From Cryptomeria japonica (taxonomy: Eukaryota; Streptophyta; Pinopsida; Cupressales; Cupressaceae): a DNA stretch of 64,000 bases. The DNA lies in assembly GCF_030272615.1 (NCBI RefSeq), contig NC_081413.1, positions 447,496,538 through 447,560,537 on the forward strand, in the 5' to 3' direction. This document shows positions 33,908-45,942 of this stretch, one piece after another (within the stretch, counting starts at the first letter, position 1; the number at the start of each line of letters is the position of its first letter). A program made the translations under genes and the position numbers. The notes beneath the pieces are model-generated. The model was not told the origin of the DNA. It searched no databases and saw only the letters and a program-made list of their open reading frames with translations.

Positions 33908-36900
33908 TCACTGAGACCCCCCAAGGACAACTTCCTTCACCCCAAGCATGGAGCACAACTGAAAATAGCGCGGAGATGCCAAAGGTTTAGTGAAGATGTC
34001 TGCAACCTGCTCCTCTATAGGAATGTACTCCAAGATGAGAGAACCATCCTAAATCAACTGCTTGATGAAGTGCATGTGGATTTCAATGTGCTTTGTCCGC
34101 TAATGCTCCACTGGGTTGCAAGAAATGTGAATGGCACTCAGATTGTCACACCAAAGAATAGTGGGACAATCTAGAGGAAACTCAAACTCTGTCATCAACT
34201 ACCGAAGCCATAAAACCTCCTGACTGGCTAGCACTGCTGCACGGTACTTAGCCTCTGTAGATGATAATGCAATAGCAGACTACTTCTTGCAAGACCATGT
34301 GATAGGACCAGAACCAAGGCAAAAAACAAAGCCAGAAGTAGACTTCCGATCATTGACATCACCAGCCCAATCGGAGTCAGTGAAGCCAATGATGTGAGAG
34401 GATCCTATAGTGTAGTGAATGCCATAATGAGTGGTGCCCTGAATGTACCTCAAAATATGTTTGGCTACTTGCCAATGGCTCTCATGAGGATCATGGGAGA
34501 ATCGAGAGACAAGGCCAATAGCAAAAGAAAGATCAGGATGAGAATGTGTCAGGTAAAACAAACTACCAACCAACTGCCTGTATAAAGTGGGGTCTATTGA
34601 AGGAGTAGAGCAAGTGGAAGACAAAACAACACCTGACTGAAATGGAGTGGGGGCAAACTTGCAATCAAGCATGCCAAATTACTAAAGCATATCAAGAGCA
34701 TACTTCTCCTGAAATATGGAAATCCTATCTGAAAACTGAATAACCTGTAGACCCAGAAAGAAGTGCAAGAGACCAAGATCTGTCATCTCAAACTGCTCCA
34801 TCAAAGCTCTCTGAACATGCTGAATCATGGAGGATGAGCTACCTGTAAGGATGAGATCATCTACATATAGCACAAGAATCAAAAGATGACCCTCCTGACG
34901 CTGAATATACACTGTGTGATCAGAATGACAGCATGTGAAGTGAGAGGAAAGCAAGAAAGAGTCCATCTTCTCATACCAAGCCCTGGGGGCTTGTTTGAGA
35001 CCATACAATGAATGTCGAAGTCTGCAAACCAAAGAAGTGTCCTGCATAAATCCCTGAGGCTGCTCCATATAGATCTCCTCATGTAGGTCTCCATGCAAGA
35101 AGGCACTCTTCACATCCATCTGAAACACTGTCCATCCCTGTGAAGCTACAAGTGAAAGTACCAAGCGTATAGAATTCATCTTGGCGACAGGAGCAAAGGT
35201 CTTAGAGTAGTCAATACCCTCTACCTGAGAAAACCCCTTCGCAACAAGACGTGCCTTATACTTATCAATAGAACCATCTGCAGCATACTTGGTACGATAC
35301 ACCCACTTGCACTGAACCAACTTTCTTCCGTTAGGAAGAGGACAAAGATCCCAAGTATGATTCTTCATCAAAGAAGAATACTCCTCATCCATGGCCCTAT
35401 CCCACTCAAGGTGTCCTATCACCTCTGAAAACTTTTGAGGATCATCTGAAATGGCATGACTCAAAAGACTAGAACCAGACATCTGAGCACGAGTGCGATG
35501 AGCATCTGAAGGGTCACCTACCAAAGAACCAGCTACATCAATAGTGACACGGGCCCACCTCGGCAAAGACAAAACAACTAGTGGTGGTGGAGATGGTGGA
35601 TCATCATCTACATCATCCTCAAGAGATAAGTAATCTTCAAGAGATGAAGAGGAAGGAGTAGGCAATGAGGGAGAAGCTGGTGATGGAGAATCCATCTAAG
35701 GATAGCGCTCATCAAACTGGACATCCCGCCGAAACAAGGCCTCTCTAGAATCAGGATCAAACAACCTGTATGCCTTAACATCCTCACAGTAGCCAACAAA
35801 TATGAGTGGTCGGCTCTTCCTCTCCATGACTTTCCGATGAGAATTAGGAATAAATGCCCAAGCCTCACTACCAAAAACTCAGAATGTAGAAACATTAGGC
35901 TTGACATGGGTCCAAGCCTCCTCAGGAGTCATATGTCACAATGCCTTACGAGGCATCTGATTCTGAATATAATTGGCACAATTGACTACCTCAGCCCAAA
36001 ATGAAGAACTCATAGCTCGAGACTATATCATACAATTTGCCATCTCCCGTAAGTTTCTGTTCTTTTTCTTAGCAACACCATTCTGCTGAGGGGTGTAAGG
36101 AACTGTAAACTGATGCTGTAAACCATGCTTAGTGCAAAAATCTCTGAAAGCCTGATTAACATACTCCCCCCCATTATCTGTGCATATCCTCGTTATAGAA
36201 AGTCCAGATTGCTTCTCCACAAATGTCTTAAAAATCCTGAATGAGTCAAAGACATCAGACTTGTACTTAAAAAAGTACACCCATGTACATCTGGAGAAGT
36301 CATCAATAAAAGTGAGCACATAACAGGCCCCTGAAAAAGGAGTCAGAAAGGACATAAGATCACTGTGTACCAACTCTAGGGCTGCCCTAGCATGAGAGGC
36401 TCAACCCTTAGGAAAAGGATCTTGATGATGTTTTTCAAGGACACAACCATGACATACACCATCTGTACAAGAAATCTGTGGAAGCCCAATCACAAGTGCC
36501 TATGTACTCATTTGCTTTAGATATCTGTAATTGACATGGCCAAAACGCTCATGCCAAAGCCTTCCCACTAAATCTGCATGTGCTATAAGAGAGGAACCAA
36601 CAATGCCTGAACTCTCAAAGCCATCAAAGCTATATAAGTGAGATGCAGAATCCACACTCCCAGTAGCCACAACCAAGTCAGGATCATGAAGATCGCGAAT
36701 AACCACATCATGAGGTGAGAACTCAACTATCTTACCAGAGCCAGAGTGGCAAATCTGATAAATGAATAGAAGGTTTGTCGAAATGTCAGGAACTAAAAGC
36801 ACATCCTATAGACAACCACCATCCAATGAAACAGTATTGGAATCCTGAACGAAAAGTTGTGCTGAGTCACCAATTGCAATATGTCTAGTTCCTGTAGGGG

Positions 36901-37932
36901 CAAGAGCGGTGACCAAATCCTCTATGTGTGTCATATGGTGAGAGGCACCAGAATCTAGAATCCAAGTGGATGCTGAGGACAATGCTCGTGTAGAAAGAGC
37001 ATGAACTTTCCATGTGGGCTGTGAAGGAGGCTGAGGTGCACTGATATTATGCTGCTGCATGGCTTCCTCCAAAGCCTCTAAACGTTTCCAACACCTGGAA
37101 ATGGGATGTCCTTCTTTGCCACAAAAACTGCAAGGATCACCAGATTTCTTCTTAGTCTTGGAGGAAGACTCACCAGACTTTGAAGATTTGCCCTGTTTAG
37201 AATTGGACTGTGGTTTTGAATCAGACTTAGGTGGTGGCTTGGAGGGATTCTCACTAGCCTCTGAATCTTTCTTAGGCTCCGGTTTCTGCTTCTATTTTCC
37301 TTTGGAGGACTGGGCTACCAATGCTTGGTTCTGTGAACCTGAAAGTGAATCCAACTGCTTAAGCTTAGCTTGCTCACGAGTCAGACGATCACAAAAGACC
37401 TCAAAAGAAGGCATGACATGTCGAGCACCCAAGGCATCCATGGTGGAATAGAAGGTCGAAGAGAAGATCTGAAATGGACCCCGAAGCTTGGAGAGGATTA
37501 GGAAAATGCACTCTGTATCAGTCTTAGTCTTACCACAACCCTGTAAGATAGATCTTTCTATTTGAACTTCATCAGAAAGTCCTCAATAGAGGGAAATGAA
37601 TCAGGTACCAAGGAAGTTAACTCTGCCTCAAGCTACAAAGCTCTGAACTCATTGACAGTACCAAAAAGTCCATCAAACTTGGTCCAAATGGCCCAAGGAG
37701 TGAGACAACCCTCAAGATGAAACAGGAGACTATCGAAAATGTGTAAAGCCATCAATCCCATAGCCTGATCCATATTGTTCCTATGCTACATAACCTCAAA
37801 GGCATGTGTCAACTAAGGCTAAACCTCATCCAAACAGGACCATAACCCTCAAGACTGGAGAAGATTCATCATGCGACCCTTCCAAGTGTGGTAATTATGC
37901 AGTGTGAGAGGTTCAATAGGTCTATCGGCCAT
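33908..37932 (-). pseudogene. element N copia Gag-Pol polyprotein, broken mainly by stops
   Basis: ATG at 37930-37932 (MADRPIEPLTLHNYHTWKGR) opens a UBN2-type copia Gag. The knuckle CSFCGKEGHPISRC is at ~37130-37085 and the protease site WILDSGASHHMT at ~36960. Pre-integrase has LWHERFGHVNY, and the integrase core HSDLMSF, DDFSRCTW, CTDNGGEY and PQQNGVAKKKN (usually VAERKN; the catalytic Glu is replaced by Lys). A 337-codon uninterrupted block (35695-34682) holds a complete [31 protein letters not shown] and YVDDLILTG. RNase H follows (SDWAGDVNDRKSTSG, then TKHIEIHMHFI, ADIFTKPL). From 37072 to the stop at 33908-33910 everything stays in one frame, interrupted only by about eight to nine stop codons. 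A frameshift lies in gag (37.9-37.1 kb). Confidence 0.95.
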
Positions 37933-39096
37933 CCTGTGAACTGTGCCTCAACTGCTTTGAATTTTTTTAATTATTATTAAGTGGTCTTTCAGAACTAGAT
38001 AGAAGATGCAGAAGGGGTTTGTTTGTTTTGTTTTGGTGTTTGAAGATTCTAGTTTTCTGATGTAACTAACAAAAAGCAAGAAAAAAAACACCCCCGCACA
38101 ATACAAAAAACTAATCCCCAGTACAAACTGAAAGCCAGAAAATGATAGAAAGTAGTAACTAGTTGAGACAAAATTTTGAGCACATGAAGAATTTACTAAT
38201 GAAATAGACTATAGATCTGGAAAGAGCATAGAACCACCTTTTTGACACCTATTCGCTTTCGAAAAATGGAGCAAAAACGAGCAAGTTATGCCCCTCGGAG
38301 TGCAAAAAGGCTCATTGGGCTTTGACTGCGAAAAAATGCAATCAAACTGGAAAAATCTGAAAAAATTCCTACACCATTAGAACAAGCTAGGAGCCAGCTT
38401 TCCAATGCCTATTTGTTTTCAAAAAATGGATATCAGACGCTCGATTTATGCCCGATTTTATAAAATAGCTCCAAAAGGTCCAGTTTGGCCCTTCTAGCCC
38501 TCAGGGGCTTAAAAAAAGAGGCCCCTGGTCCACTGGGCGACCAGGAGTTGGCGCAAGAACTGGTAGTGCGAGGGCGGCGTAGGGATGACATTGCTAGTGC
38601 TGGCAGAGGGCAGGAGGCGCACAGGCGATGTAGGGAGCGGCGCTCTCGCCGACGGCGCGACGGTGGCTGCCTGGCTGCGGTCGATTGTTACCGTCAGCGG
38701 CAGTGGCCGGGCAGAGGCCGTCGGGCTGCACACAGGCAGCGCGACGCTTGAAACAGGCGGCGCTCAATATTTTCAAAAATCTGCTTGCCTTTTTAATTTT
38801 TTTAATTTTTTTTTTTGTGTTTCTCGCCTTGAACTGTGTGCCCTAGGGCCGTACGGCCTTGGGGCAAATTTTTTTTGCCTTCTGGAGAAACTGTGTTCGA
38901 ATTGGATGTATTTTATATGAAAATAGGGGTTTTTGGGTGTTGCGAGCTCAACAGTGAGATCCGTTTGGGCTCAAAGTGCACCAAAAAAAGTACCCCCTAT
39001 TCCAAAATAAAAAATAAAAGACAAACACAGATCTGATGCAACCAAAACCTAGATCTCAAAATCTTTCAAAAGTCTGAACAAGCTATAGCAGATCTG
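37933..39096 (-). other. long 5' leader of element N with a GC-rich island
   Basis: About 1.16 kb separates the PBS from the gag start. Inside it, ~38500-38765 is strongly GC-rich (GGCGGCG, GCGACGG and similar) within an AT-rich background. Overlapping open frames there (for example 38485-38751) lack any family match and follow from GC content. The leader is much longer than in the other copia elements here (~60 bp). Confidence 0.75.
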
Positions 39097-39108
39097 GCTT
39101 TGATACCA
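39097..39108 (-). promoter_or_regulatory. primer-binding site of element N
   Basis: The minus strand reads TGGTATCAAAGC directly next to the 5' LTR. The inverted copy at 62744-62755 has the perfect Met-type TGGTATCAGAGC. Confidence 0.9.
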
Positions 39109-39427
39109 TGTAGGATTTGAGAAATACAAATCCACAGAACCCAAAGAAACCTGCATGCAAGAAAACTGTCACAGAGAAAGAGAGAGAACGAAACAAGGGT
39201 TTTGGCTCTGACAAAGTGAAAAGAATTATTATCAGACAAAAAAATGAATCAAGAAGTTACAATAATACAAGAGATCAATCCTTATAAAGGAGATCAACAC
39301 TGAAAGGAAAACCTAACCCTAAGGTGAGTGCATTTAATAATTAAATATTAATTATTAAATGACTAATATATGCATAAAGTGAAATCTTAAGAGGAGAGTA
39401 AAGTTAATTAATTACTTTACTCTAACA
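39109..39427 (-). repeat. 5' LTR of element N (319 bp)
   Basis: TGTAGGATTTGAG...CTCTAACA, the same length as the 3' LTR. The TATA complement lies within CTTATAAAGG at 39281-39290. Its terminal 104 bp (39324-39427) also form the start of the 2,663-bp tandem duplication. Confidence 0.95.
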
Positions 39428-39432
39428 TGAAC

Positions 39433-40585
39433 AACCAAATGGATATGCTTTGACTGATGCAAAGGATATGGTGTGTAAACTACACAATGAACTATATGGT
39501 TTGAAGCAAGAACCAAGAGCATGGTATGAAAGATTACATTCACACCCGATGAAGATAGGTTTTTGGAGAACCAGTTAAGACAACAATATATATCTCAAGA
39601 CTGAAGGAGATAAGATATTGGTTAGTGAAGTGTTTGTGGATGATATCATTTTTTGAGGAAATGATGACATGAGTGATGAATTTTCCAATGAGATGAAAAG
39701 TGAATTTGAAATGTCTCTGGTAGGAGAGATAAAATTCTTCATAGGTTTGCAAATTCAGTAGATGAAGAGTGGTATTTTTATCACACAGTCCAAATATGTG
39801 AAAGAGGTATTGAAGACATTTGGAATGAGTGACTATAAACCACTTGGGACACCAATGGTTACAGGTTGTAAACTGTCTAAGGAGGATGATGCTGCATCTA
39901 TTGATGAAAAGGAGTATAGATCAATGATAGGGAAACTGCATTATGTTGTTCACAACAACTAGATATTGCTCATCCAGTTGGTTTAGTTGTCAGATTTCAG
40001 AAGAACCCTAAGGAGACACACATAATTGGAACTAAAAGGATATTTAGATATTTGAAAGCTACTATTGATTATGGATTATGGTATCCATATGTAGGTAACT
40101 TTGATTTGAAGGTTTATACAGATACAGACTAGGCAGGAAATGTTGATGATAGGAAGAGTACAACCGGTGGTGCATTCTTTCTTGGTGGGAGACTTGTATC
40201 TTGGAGAAACAAGAAGTAGAGTTGTATATCACAGTCCACTGCTGAAGTTGAATATGTGGCAGTGTATATGAATTATAGCTAAGCAATCTCGATGAAACGC
40301 ATTCTAGAAGGATTCAAGTTGAAGATCACATAACTAGTTAAGATTTTATGTGATAATACCAGTGCAATAAATATTTCAAAGAACCCGGTGTTGCATACTA
40401 GAACCAAGCATATTGAGCTGAAATATCATTTCTTGAGGGAGAAAGTGCAGAGTAAAGATGTGTTATTGGAGCATGTATCTACTAAGCAGCAGCTAGTAGA
40501 TATCTTTACTAAACATTTACCTAAGACTACTTTTGAGTATCTTAGAATTCAGCTAGGGTTTGTGCCCCTACATGAGATCAATTGA
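39433..40585 (+). pseudogene. element H RT C-terminus and RNase H, copy A
   Basis: It continues the frame broken by [42 protein letters not shown], then a stop in place of the following Gly. Next come EFEMSLVGEIKFFIGLQIQ, SKYVKEVLKTFGMSDYKPLG and EKEYRSMIGKLHYV (39762-39962). RNase H remnants include NVDDRKSTTGGAFFLGGR (~40140) and [19 protein letters not shown], ending with the stop after LHEIN at 40583-40585. Stops occur at ~39575, ~39655, ~39759 and ~39960, among others. The H3 motif DIFTKHLPKTTFEY has His for the usual Pro. It is non-functional. Confidence 0.93.
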
Positions 40586-40660
40586 GAAGATATAGATTAC
40601 ATCAAACCTATAGCTAATTGAAGAATCTTGAAGAAGCATTGCTGTAGAGTGGAGTTATTC

Positions 40661-40968
40661 CATAGGGGGAGCATCAAGTTACAGATTGTTGATGCAGAAC
40701 AATGAAGTATGAGACTACATGTTTTACTTTTACTTTGGCATTGTTGTCAAAGGGGGAGAAGAACTATATGATTATGGAGAAGAATTGTATGATTGATAGA
40801 GAGAAGAACTATAGCCAGTTACCAGCTGAAGATATGGAGACTTAGTTGAAGGAGAGTACATGGTAAAATATAAACCAGGATTCCTATACTTGTGTATGTG
40901 CATTACTCTCAATCATCACAATCAAGGGTATTAATATTTGTATTGACATCAATGCCAAAGGGGGAGAT
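40661..40968 (+). promoter_or_regulatory. 3' leader of H copy A with repeated PPT-like motifs
   Basis: CATAGGGGGAGC (40661), TCAAAGGGGGAGAAG (~40747) and CCAAAGGGGGAGAT (~40955-40968) recur. Only the last adjoins the LTR start TGTTGATATTTG at 40969. The same pattern is present in copies B, C and D. Confidence 0.7.
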
Positions 40969-41936
40969 TGTTGATATTTGATTGAAGATTACACTGATGA
41001 ACTATTGTGTTGTCATTGATGTCAATTGTAACTGGTAATAATGTTGTTATGATGTTGTTTTGCAACTGGTAGTTGAGCAAGTCAAGGAAACTAGTATTAC
41101 TTAAGAAGTAGTGAGATCAACTAGCAACCGTACCTGTTGATGTGCCAAACCCTAATCGATGGAGTTGGGTGAATCAGTTGTATTGGTTTATGATCCAATG
41201 AAGAATGGTAATGATTATGCCACATATGCATGTTGTATGTGATGAGTTTCAAATGGTTTTTTGGCATGTAGAGATAATGGTTTTTATCTTGAGAATGAGT
41301 GAGTACATTGCATGAAGAGGAAAATGCATGATGAGCTAGAGGTTCGATGAAGTGGTGATCAAGGAGCGGTCAAGGTTGTCTTGAACAATGTGCAATGAAT
41401 TCTATGTAATCTAATGGTCATACTTGAACCAATTTGTTTGTAATGTCTATGAGATCTTAGGCTTGTGATGCGTTACCAACCTATTGTTTTGCTTATAAGG
41501 TCGATGAGTTGTTTTGTTGTAGTGTTGGCAATTTTGGTTCACTATTAGTGTGATTGGTTGTCAAACCAAGAGGAGTATATGCAGTATGTGTGAAGGTAGA
41601 TAGGAGTATGAAAAGGATATGAGCAAGCAGAGTAGTGTTATTTACCAGATCAACAAGCCCATGTTGTTCTCCAATAATTACAACAATCAAATCCCATAAC
41701 CGAGTAATCTTTAACAAGCTTAGTCCTATCTAAATCCTCTAACCAGGTGATCCATTAACTTGGATTTAAAATCCTCTATCGAGGTTACTCCTAACAAGGC
41801 ATTAGAGTCAATCCCTTAACCGAGTGGTCCCTAACAAGATTTGTTCTTAATAGGACTTTTTGTAAAGCTTTAAACAGGCTTGGCTCCTAATAGAGTGAAC
41901 TTCAAAAGAGTTCAAAATACTTGTGGGTATTCATCC
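40969..41936 (+). repeat. H 3' LTR, copy A (truncated, 968 bp)
   Basis: It begins TGTTGATATTTGATTGAAG after the polypurine tract and carries the family landmark GTCATTGATGTCAATTG. It is cut at CATCC, where 50 bp of gypsy LTR follow (41937-41986). Short frames on its minus strand (41493-41717) are not genes. Confidence 0.88.
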
Positions 41937-41986
41937 TATAGATGTCTAAAAATGGTCAATGCTTGCAGAGTCATACTTTAACATTT

Positions 41987-42090
41987 GTGAGTGCATTTAA
42001 TAATTAAATATTAATTATTAAATGACTAATATATGCATAAAGTGAAATCTTAAGAGGAGAGTAAAGTTAATTAATTAATTTACTATAACA
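41987..42090 (-). repeat. N LTR fragment at the duplication junction (104 bp)
   Basis: It is identical in kind to the last 104 bp of the LTR at 39109-39427 and is followed by TGAAC (42091-42095) and the H frame. Its presence shows the tandem duplication happened after N inserted. Confidence 0.93.
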
Positions 42091-42095
42091 TGAAC

Positions 42096-43248
42096 AACCA
42101 AATGGATATGCTTTGACTGATGCAAAGGATATGGTGTGTAAACTAAACAATGAACTATATGGTTTGAAGCAAGAACCAAGAGCATGGTATGAAAGACTAC
42201 ATTCACACCCGATGAAGATAGGTTTTTGGAGAACCAGTTAAGACAACAATATATATCTCAAGACTGAAGGAGATAAGATATTGGTTAGTGAAGTGTTTGT
42301 GGATGATATCATTTTTTGAGGAAATGATGACATGAGTGATGAATTTGCCAATGAGATGAAAAGTGAATTTGAAATGTCTCTGGTAGGAGAGATAAAATTC
42401 TTCATAGGTTTGCAAATTCAGTAGATGAAGAGTGGTATTTTTATCACACAGTCCAAATATGTGAAAGAGGTATTGAAGACATTTGGAATGAGTGACTATA
42501 AACCACTTGGGACACCAATGGTTACAGGTTGTAAACTGTCTAAGGAGGATGATGCTGCATCTATTGATGAAAAGGAGTATAGATCAATGATAGGGAAACT
42601 GCATTATGTTGTTCACAACAACTAGATATTGCTCATCCAGTTGGTTTAGTTGTCAGATTTCAGAAGAACCCTAAGGAGACACACATAATTGGAACTAAAA
42701 GGATATTTAGATATTTGAAAGCTACTATTGATTATGGATTATGGTATCCATATGCAGGTAACTTTGATTTGAAGGTTTATACAGATACAGACTGGGCAGG
42801 AAATGTTGATGATAGGAAGAGTACAACCGGTGGTGCATTCTTTCTTGGTGGGAGACTTGTATCTTGGAGAAACAAGAAGTAGAGTTGTATATCACAGTCC
42901 ACTGCTGAAGTTGAATATGTGGCAGCGTATATGAATTATAGCTAGGCAATCTCGATGAAATGCATTCTAGATGGATTCAAGTTGAAGATCACATAACTAG
43001 TTAAGATTTTATGTGATAATACCAGTGCAATAAATATTTCAAAGAACCCGGTGTTGCATACTAGAACCAAGCATATTGAGCTGAAATATCATTTCTTGAG
43101 GGAGAAAGTGTAGAGTAAAGATGTGTTATTGGAGCATGTATCTACTAAGCAGCAGCTAGTAGATATCTTTACTAAACATTTACCTAAGACTACTTTTGAG
43201 TATCTTAGAATTCAGCTAGGGTTTGTGCCCCTACATGAGATCAATTGA
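42096..43248 (+). pseudogene. element H RT C-terminus and RNase H, copy B
   Basis: This is the duplicate of 39433-40585, with the same stops and motifs ([43 protein letters not shown]). It differs at few positions: DEFANEM versus DEFSNEM near 42345, and an extra stop where copy A has a CAG near 43110. It keeps TGG in the TDTDWAGN motif, where copy A has TAG. Sharing all major lesions with copy A shows that decay mostly preceded the duplication. Confidence 0.93.
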
Positions 43249-43631
43249 GAAGATATAGATTACATCAAACCTATAGCTAATTGAAGAATCTTGAAGAAGC
43301 ATTGCTGTAGAGTGGAGTTATTCCACAAGGGGAGCATCAAGTTACAGATTGTTGATGCAGAATAGTGAAGTATGAGACTACATGTTTTACTTTTACTTTG
43401 GCATTGTTGTCAAAGGGGGAGAAGAACTATATGATTATGGAGAAGAATTGTATGATTGATAGAGAGAAGAACTATAGCCAGTTACCAGCTGAAGATATGG
43501 AGACTCGGTTGAAGGAGAGTACATGGTAAAATATAAACCAGGATTCCTATACTTGTGTATGTGCATTACTCTCAATCATCACAATCAAGGGTATTAATAT
43601 TTGTATTGACATCAATGCCAAAGAGGGAGAT

Positions 43632-44600
43632 TGTTGATATTTGATTGAAGATTACATTGATGAACTATTGTGTTGTCATTGATGTCAATTGTAACCGGTA
43701 ATAATGTTGTTATGATGTTGTTTTGCAACTGGTAGTTGAGCAAGTCAAGGAAACCAGTATTACTTAAGAAGTAGTGAGATCAACTAGCAACCCTACCCGT
43801 TGATGTGCCAAACCCTAATCGATGGAGTTGGGTGAATCAGTTGTATTGGTTTATGATCCAATGAAGAATGGTAATGATTATGCCACATATGCATGTTGTA
43901 TGTGATGAGTTTCAAATGGTTTTTTGGCACGTAGAGATAATGGTTTTTATCTTGGGAATGAGCGAGTACATTGCATGAAGAGGAAAATGCATGATGAGCT
44001 AAAGGATTCGATGAAGTGGTGATCAAGGAGCGGTCAAGGTTGTCTTGAACAATGTGCAATGAATTCTATGTAATCTAATGGTCATACTTGAACCAATTTG
44101 TTTGTAATGTCTATGAGATATTAGGTTTGTGATGCGTTACCAACCTATTGTTTTCCTGATAAGGTCGATGAGTTGTTTTGTTGTAGTGTTGGCAATTTTG
44201 GTTCACTATTAGTGTGATTGGTTGTCAAACCAAGAGGAGTATATGTAGTATGTGTGAAGGTAGATAGGAGTATGAAAAGCATATGAGAAAGCAGAGTAGT
44301 GTTATTTACCAGATCAACAAGCCCATGTTGTTCTCCAATAATTACAACAATCAAATCCCATAACCGAGTAATCTTTAACAAGCTTAGTCCTATCTAAATC
44401 CTCTAACCAGGTGATCCATTAACTTTGATTTCAAATCCTCTATCGAGGTTACTCCTAACAGGGCATTATAGTCAATCCCTTAACCGAGTGGTCCCTAACA
44501 AGATTTTTTCTTAATAGGACTTTTTGTAAAGCTTTAAACAGGCTTGGCTCCTAATAGAGTGAGCTTCAGAAGAGTTCAAAATACTTGTGGGTATTCATCC
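43632..44600 (+). repeat. H 3' LTR, copy B, left part (interrupted by gypsy G)
   Basis: TGTTGATATTTGATTG to CATCC. The LTR resumes at 58706 beyond element G and ends near 59110, for about 1.37 kb in total, close to the 1,363-bp LTR at 2991-4353. Confidence 0.88.
44596..44600. repeat. target-site duplication CATCC of gypsy G (left)
   Basis: CATCC recurs at 58701-58705 directly after the G 3' LTR. The inverted arm keeps the unfilled site with one copy (GGATG at 59921-59925). Confidence 0.95.
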
Positions 44601-45919
44601 TATAGACGTCTAAAAATGGTCAATGCTTGCGGAGTCATACTTTAACATTTGCGCATTGCCTTATTTTAGGTTTTTGCATCGCATTAACATTTCTTCTATG
44701 TTGCGTACTTGGTCTTTATCATTTGCGAGCATCGAGTCCTTCTTCTGCACTCCTCATTTTTATTGCTTTCAAATTAGGTCTTATCGATAACAATCTCCAG
44801 TCATGATTTTGGTTGATTCTTGTCCTTGTCAATTTTGTCATTTTGTGATCGATTTGTCATCGATCCTTGTCCTCTTCAATCATGTCAATTGGTGCCTACC
44901 AATTTGGTCTCTTTATCAATATTGGTCAATTTGTCAACCAATCTCAATTGTTTATCAATCAAATCATTTATCAGCATTGGTCATTTATCAAGTCAGAATC
45001 ATGATCAAATCGAATCGATATCAATTATCTTTTGTCAAGACCTAATTGTCGTCCTTGCATTTTCTAGGGTTTCATGATTTATTCATTTAACCTTGTTTGT
45101 CCTTTCTCCCTCTAGGTTAAATAATTTGTTTATTTATCCTAAGTCTTCTTGTCACAATTAAATATTTATTTAATTGGATAACTAATTCCTCCTCTTTTTG
45201 TGAATTAATTAATGAATGAAAAATTATTAATTAATTTACCTAATTTTCCAATTTCTCCTAATTCCTAATTTCCTCATTTTCTAATTTCCTAATTTCTAAT
45301 TCATCTAATTTCAATTTTCTCCTATTTTTCTCCTAATTTCATGGGAATGGCATTTCAAGTTGTCATAATTTGTCATAATTGACAATCAATCAATTTTGAC
45401 ATAGAAATTTGTCATAATTTTGTCAAATTGATCAATCAATCAATCTTGCATAGAAAGTGCAAATTTGTCATAACTTGTCATGTTTGTCATTTTTGATTTG
45501 AAATTGCCATTCGAATTAAATTCATGCTAATCTTGTCATCTCTCCAATTTGTCTATAAATTGGATGAATTTCTTCAATCCCAACTAGTCACATTATCGAA
45601 TTAATCACTTTTTCGAATCGATCCCTGGCCGAATCAATCATGCTTCAAGTACCCTTATGCCCATCTTGTCTACTTGCTTTCACATCATGCTTATGCACTA
45701 GTAGGTGAGATCCACAAACAAAGCCATTTGAAGGAGAAAGAAGAACAATGGAGCCACATGAAGGAGACATTCATGTTTGCAAGGGTTTGCGTTTGAATTG
45801 ATGTCTTGTTTTCATGTCTTCATTGAGTGTAATTAGGATTGTTATCATTGCATTTGAGTTTTCGTGATTGAACTAGTTTAATTAACATTGCTTTGATGAT
45901 TTCTGATTTCCTAGCTACA
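44601..45919 (+). repeat. 5' LTR of gypsy G (1,319 bp)
   Basis: It starts TATAGACGTCTAAAAATGG (TG mutated to TA; the 3' LTR has TGTAGACG) and ends CCTAGCTACA. A TATA box, TATAAAT, is at 45554-45560. The interior is rich in TTGTCAT/TCAATCAA motifs; frames at 44803-45077 recur in the other LTR and are not genes. Confidence 0.96.
45554..45560 (+). promoter_or_regulatory. TATA box of G 5' LTR
   Basis: TATAAAT lies in the context TTTGTCTATAAATTGG. The identical element occurs at 58335-58341 in the 3' LTR. It is the likely core promoter of the element. Confidence 0.6.
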
Positions 45920-45923
45920 TTAA

Positions 45924-45942
45924 TTGGTGAACCCGACGTGAA
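45924..45942 (+). promoter_or_regulatory. candidate primer-binding site of gypsy G
   Basis: TTGGTGAACCCGACGTGAA follows the 5' LTR end after a four-base gap. TGG at the start fits the complement of a tRNA CCA end. The tRNA species is not assigned from memory. Confidence 0.6.

Larger units (their letters stand above)
33368..39427 (-). mobile_element. element N: Ty1/copia retrotransposon, minus strand (6,060 bp)
   Basis: Two 319-bp LTRs (33368-33686 and 39109-39427), a perfect 5-bp TSD, a Met-type PBS at 39097-39108 and a PPT complement (TCCCCCCTTAAG) at 33687-33698 define it. The LTRs differ at about 7 of 319 positions by eye, so it is younger than the 1-kb-LTR copia elements. The family differs from the others: short LTRs, YVDDLILTG-type RT and a ~1.2-kb leader between PBS and gag. 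Confidence 0.95.
39324..44650 (+). repeat. 2,663-bp direct tandem duplication (two units)
   Basis: Unit 1 is 39324-41986 and unit 2 is 41987-44650. The start motif GTGAGTGCATTTAATAATTA is at 39324 and 41987. Equivalent landmarks are offset by 2,663 bp throughout: an identical 66-codon frame at 39762 and 42425, and LTR starts at 40969 and 43632. Each unit comprises 104 bp of the N LTR, the H RT-RNase H segment, H's 3' LTR start, and 50 bp of the gypsy G LTR. By eye the units differ by only 1-2%. Confidence 0.95.

Noticed and set aside
38485-38920. Overlapping 60-111-codon frames on both strands
   Set aside because: They are a by-product of high GC content in the element N leader; no conserved motif is present.
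44803-45077. 80-85-codon frames repeated at 57562-57858
   Set aside because: They lie inside both gypsy LTRs, and the duplication reflects the LTR pair, not conservation of a gene.
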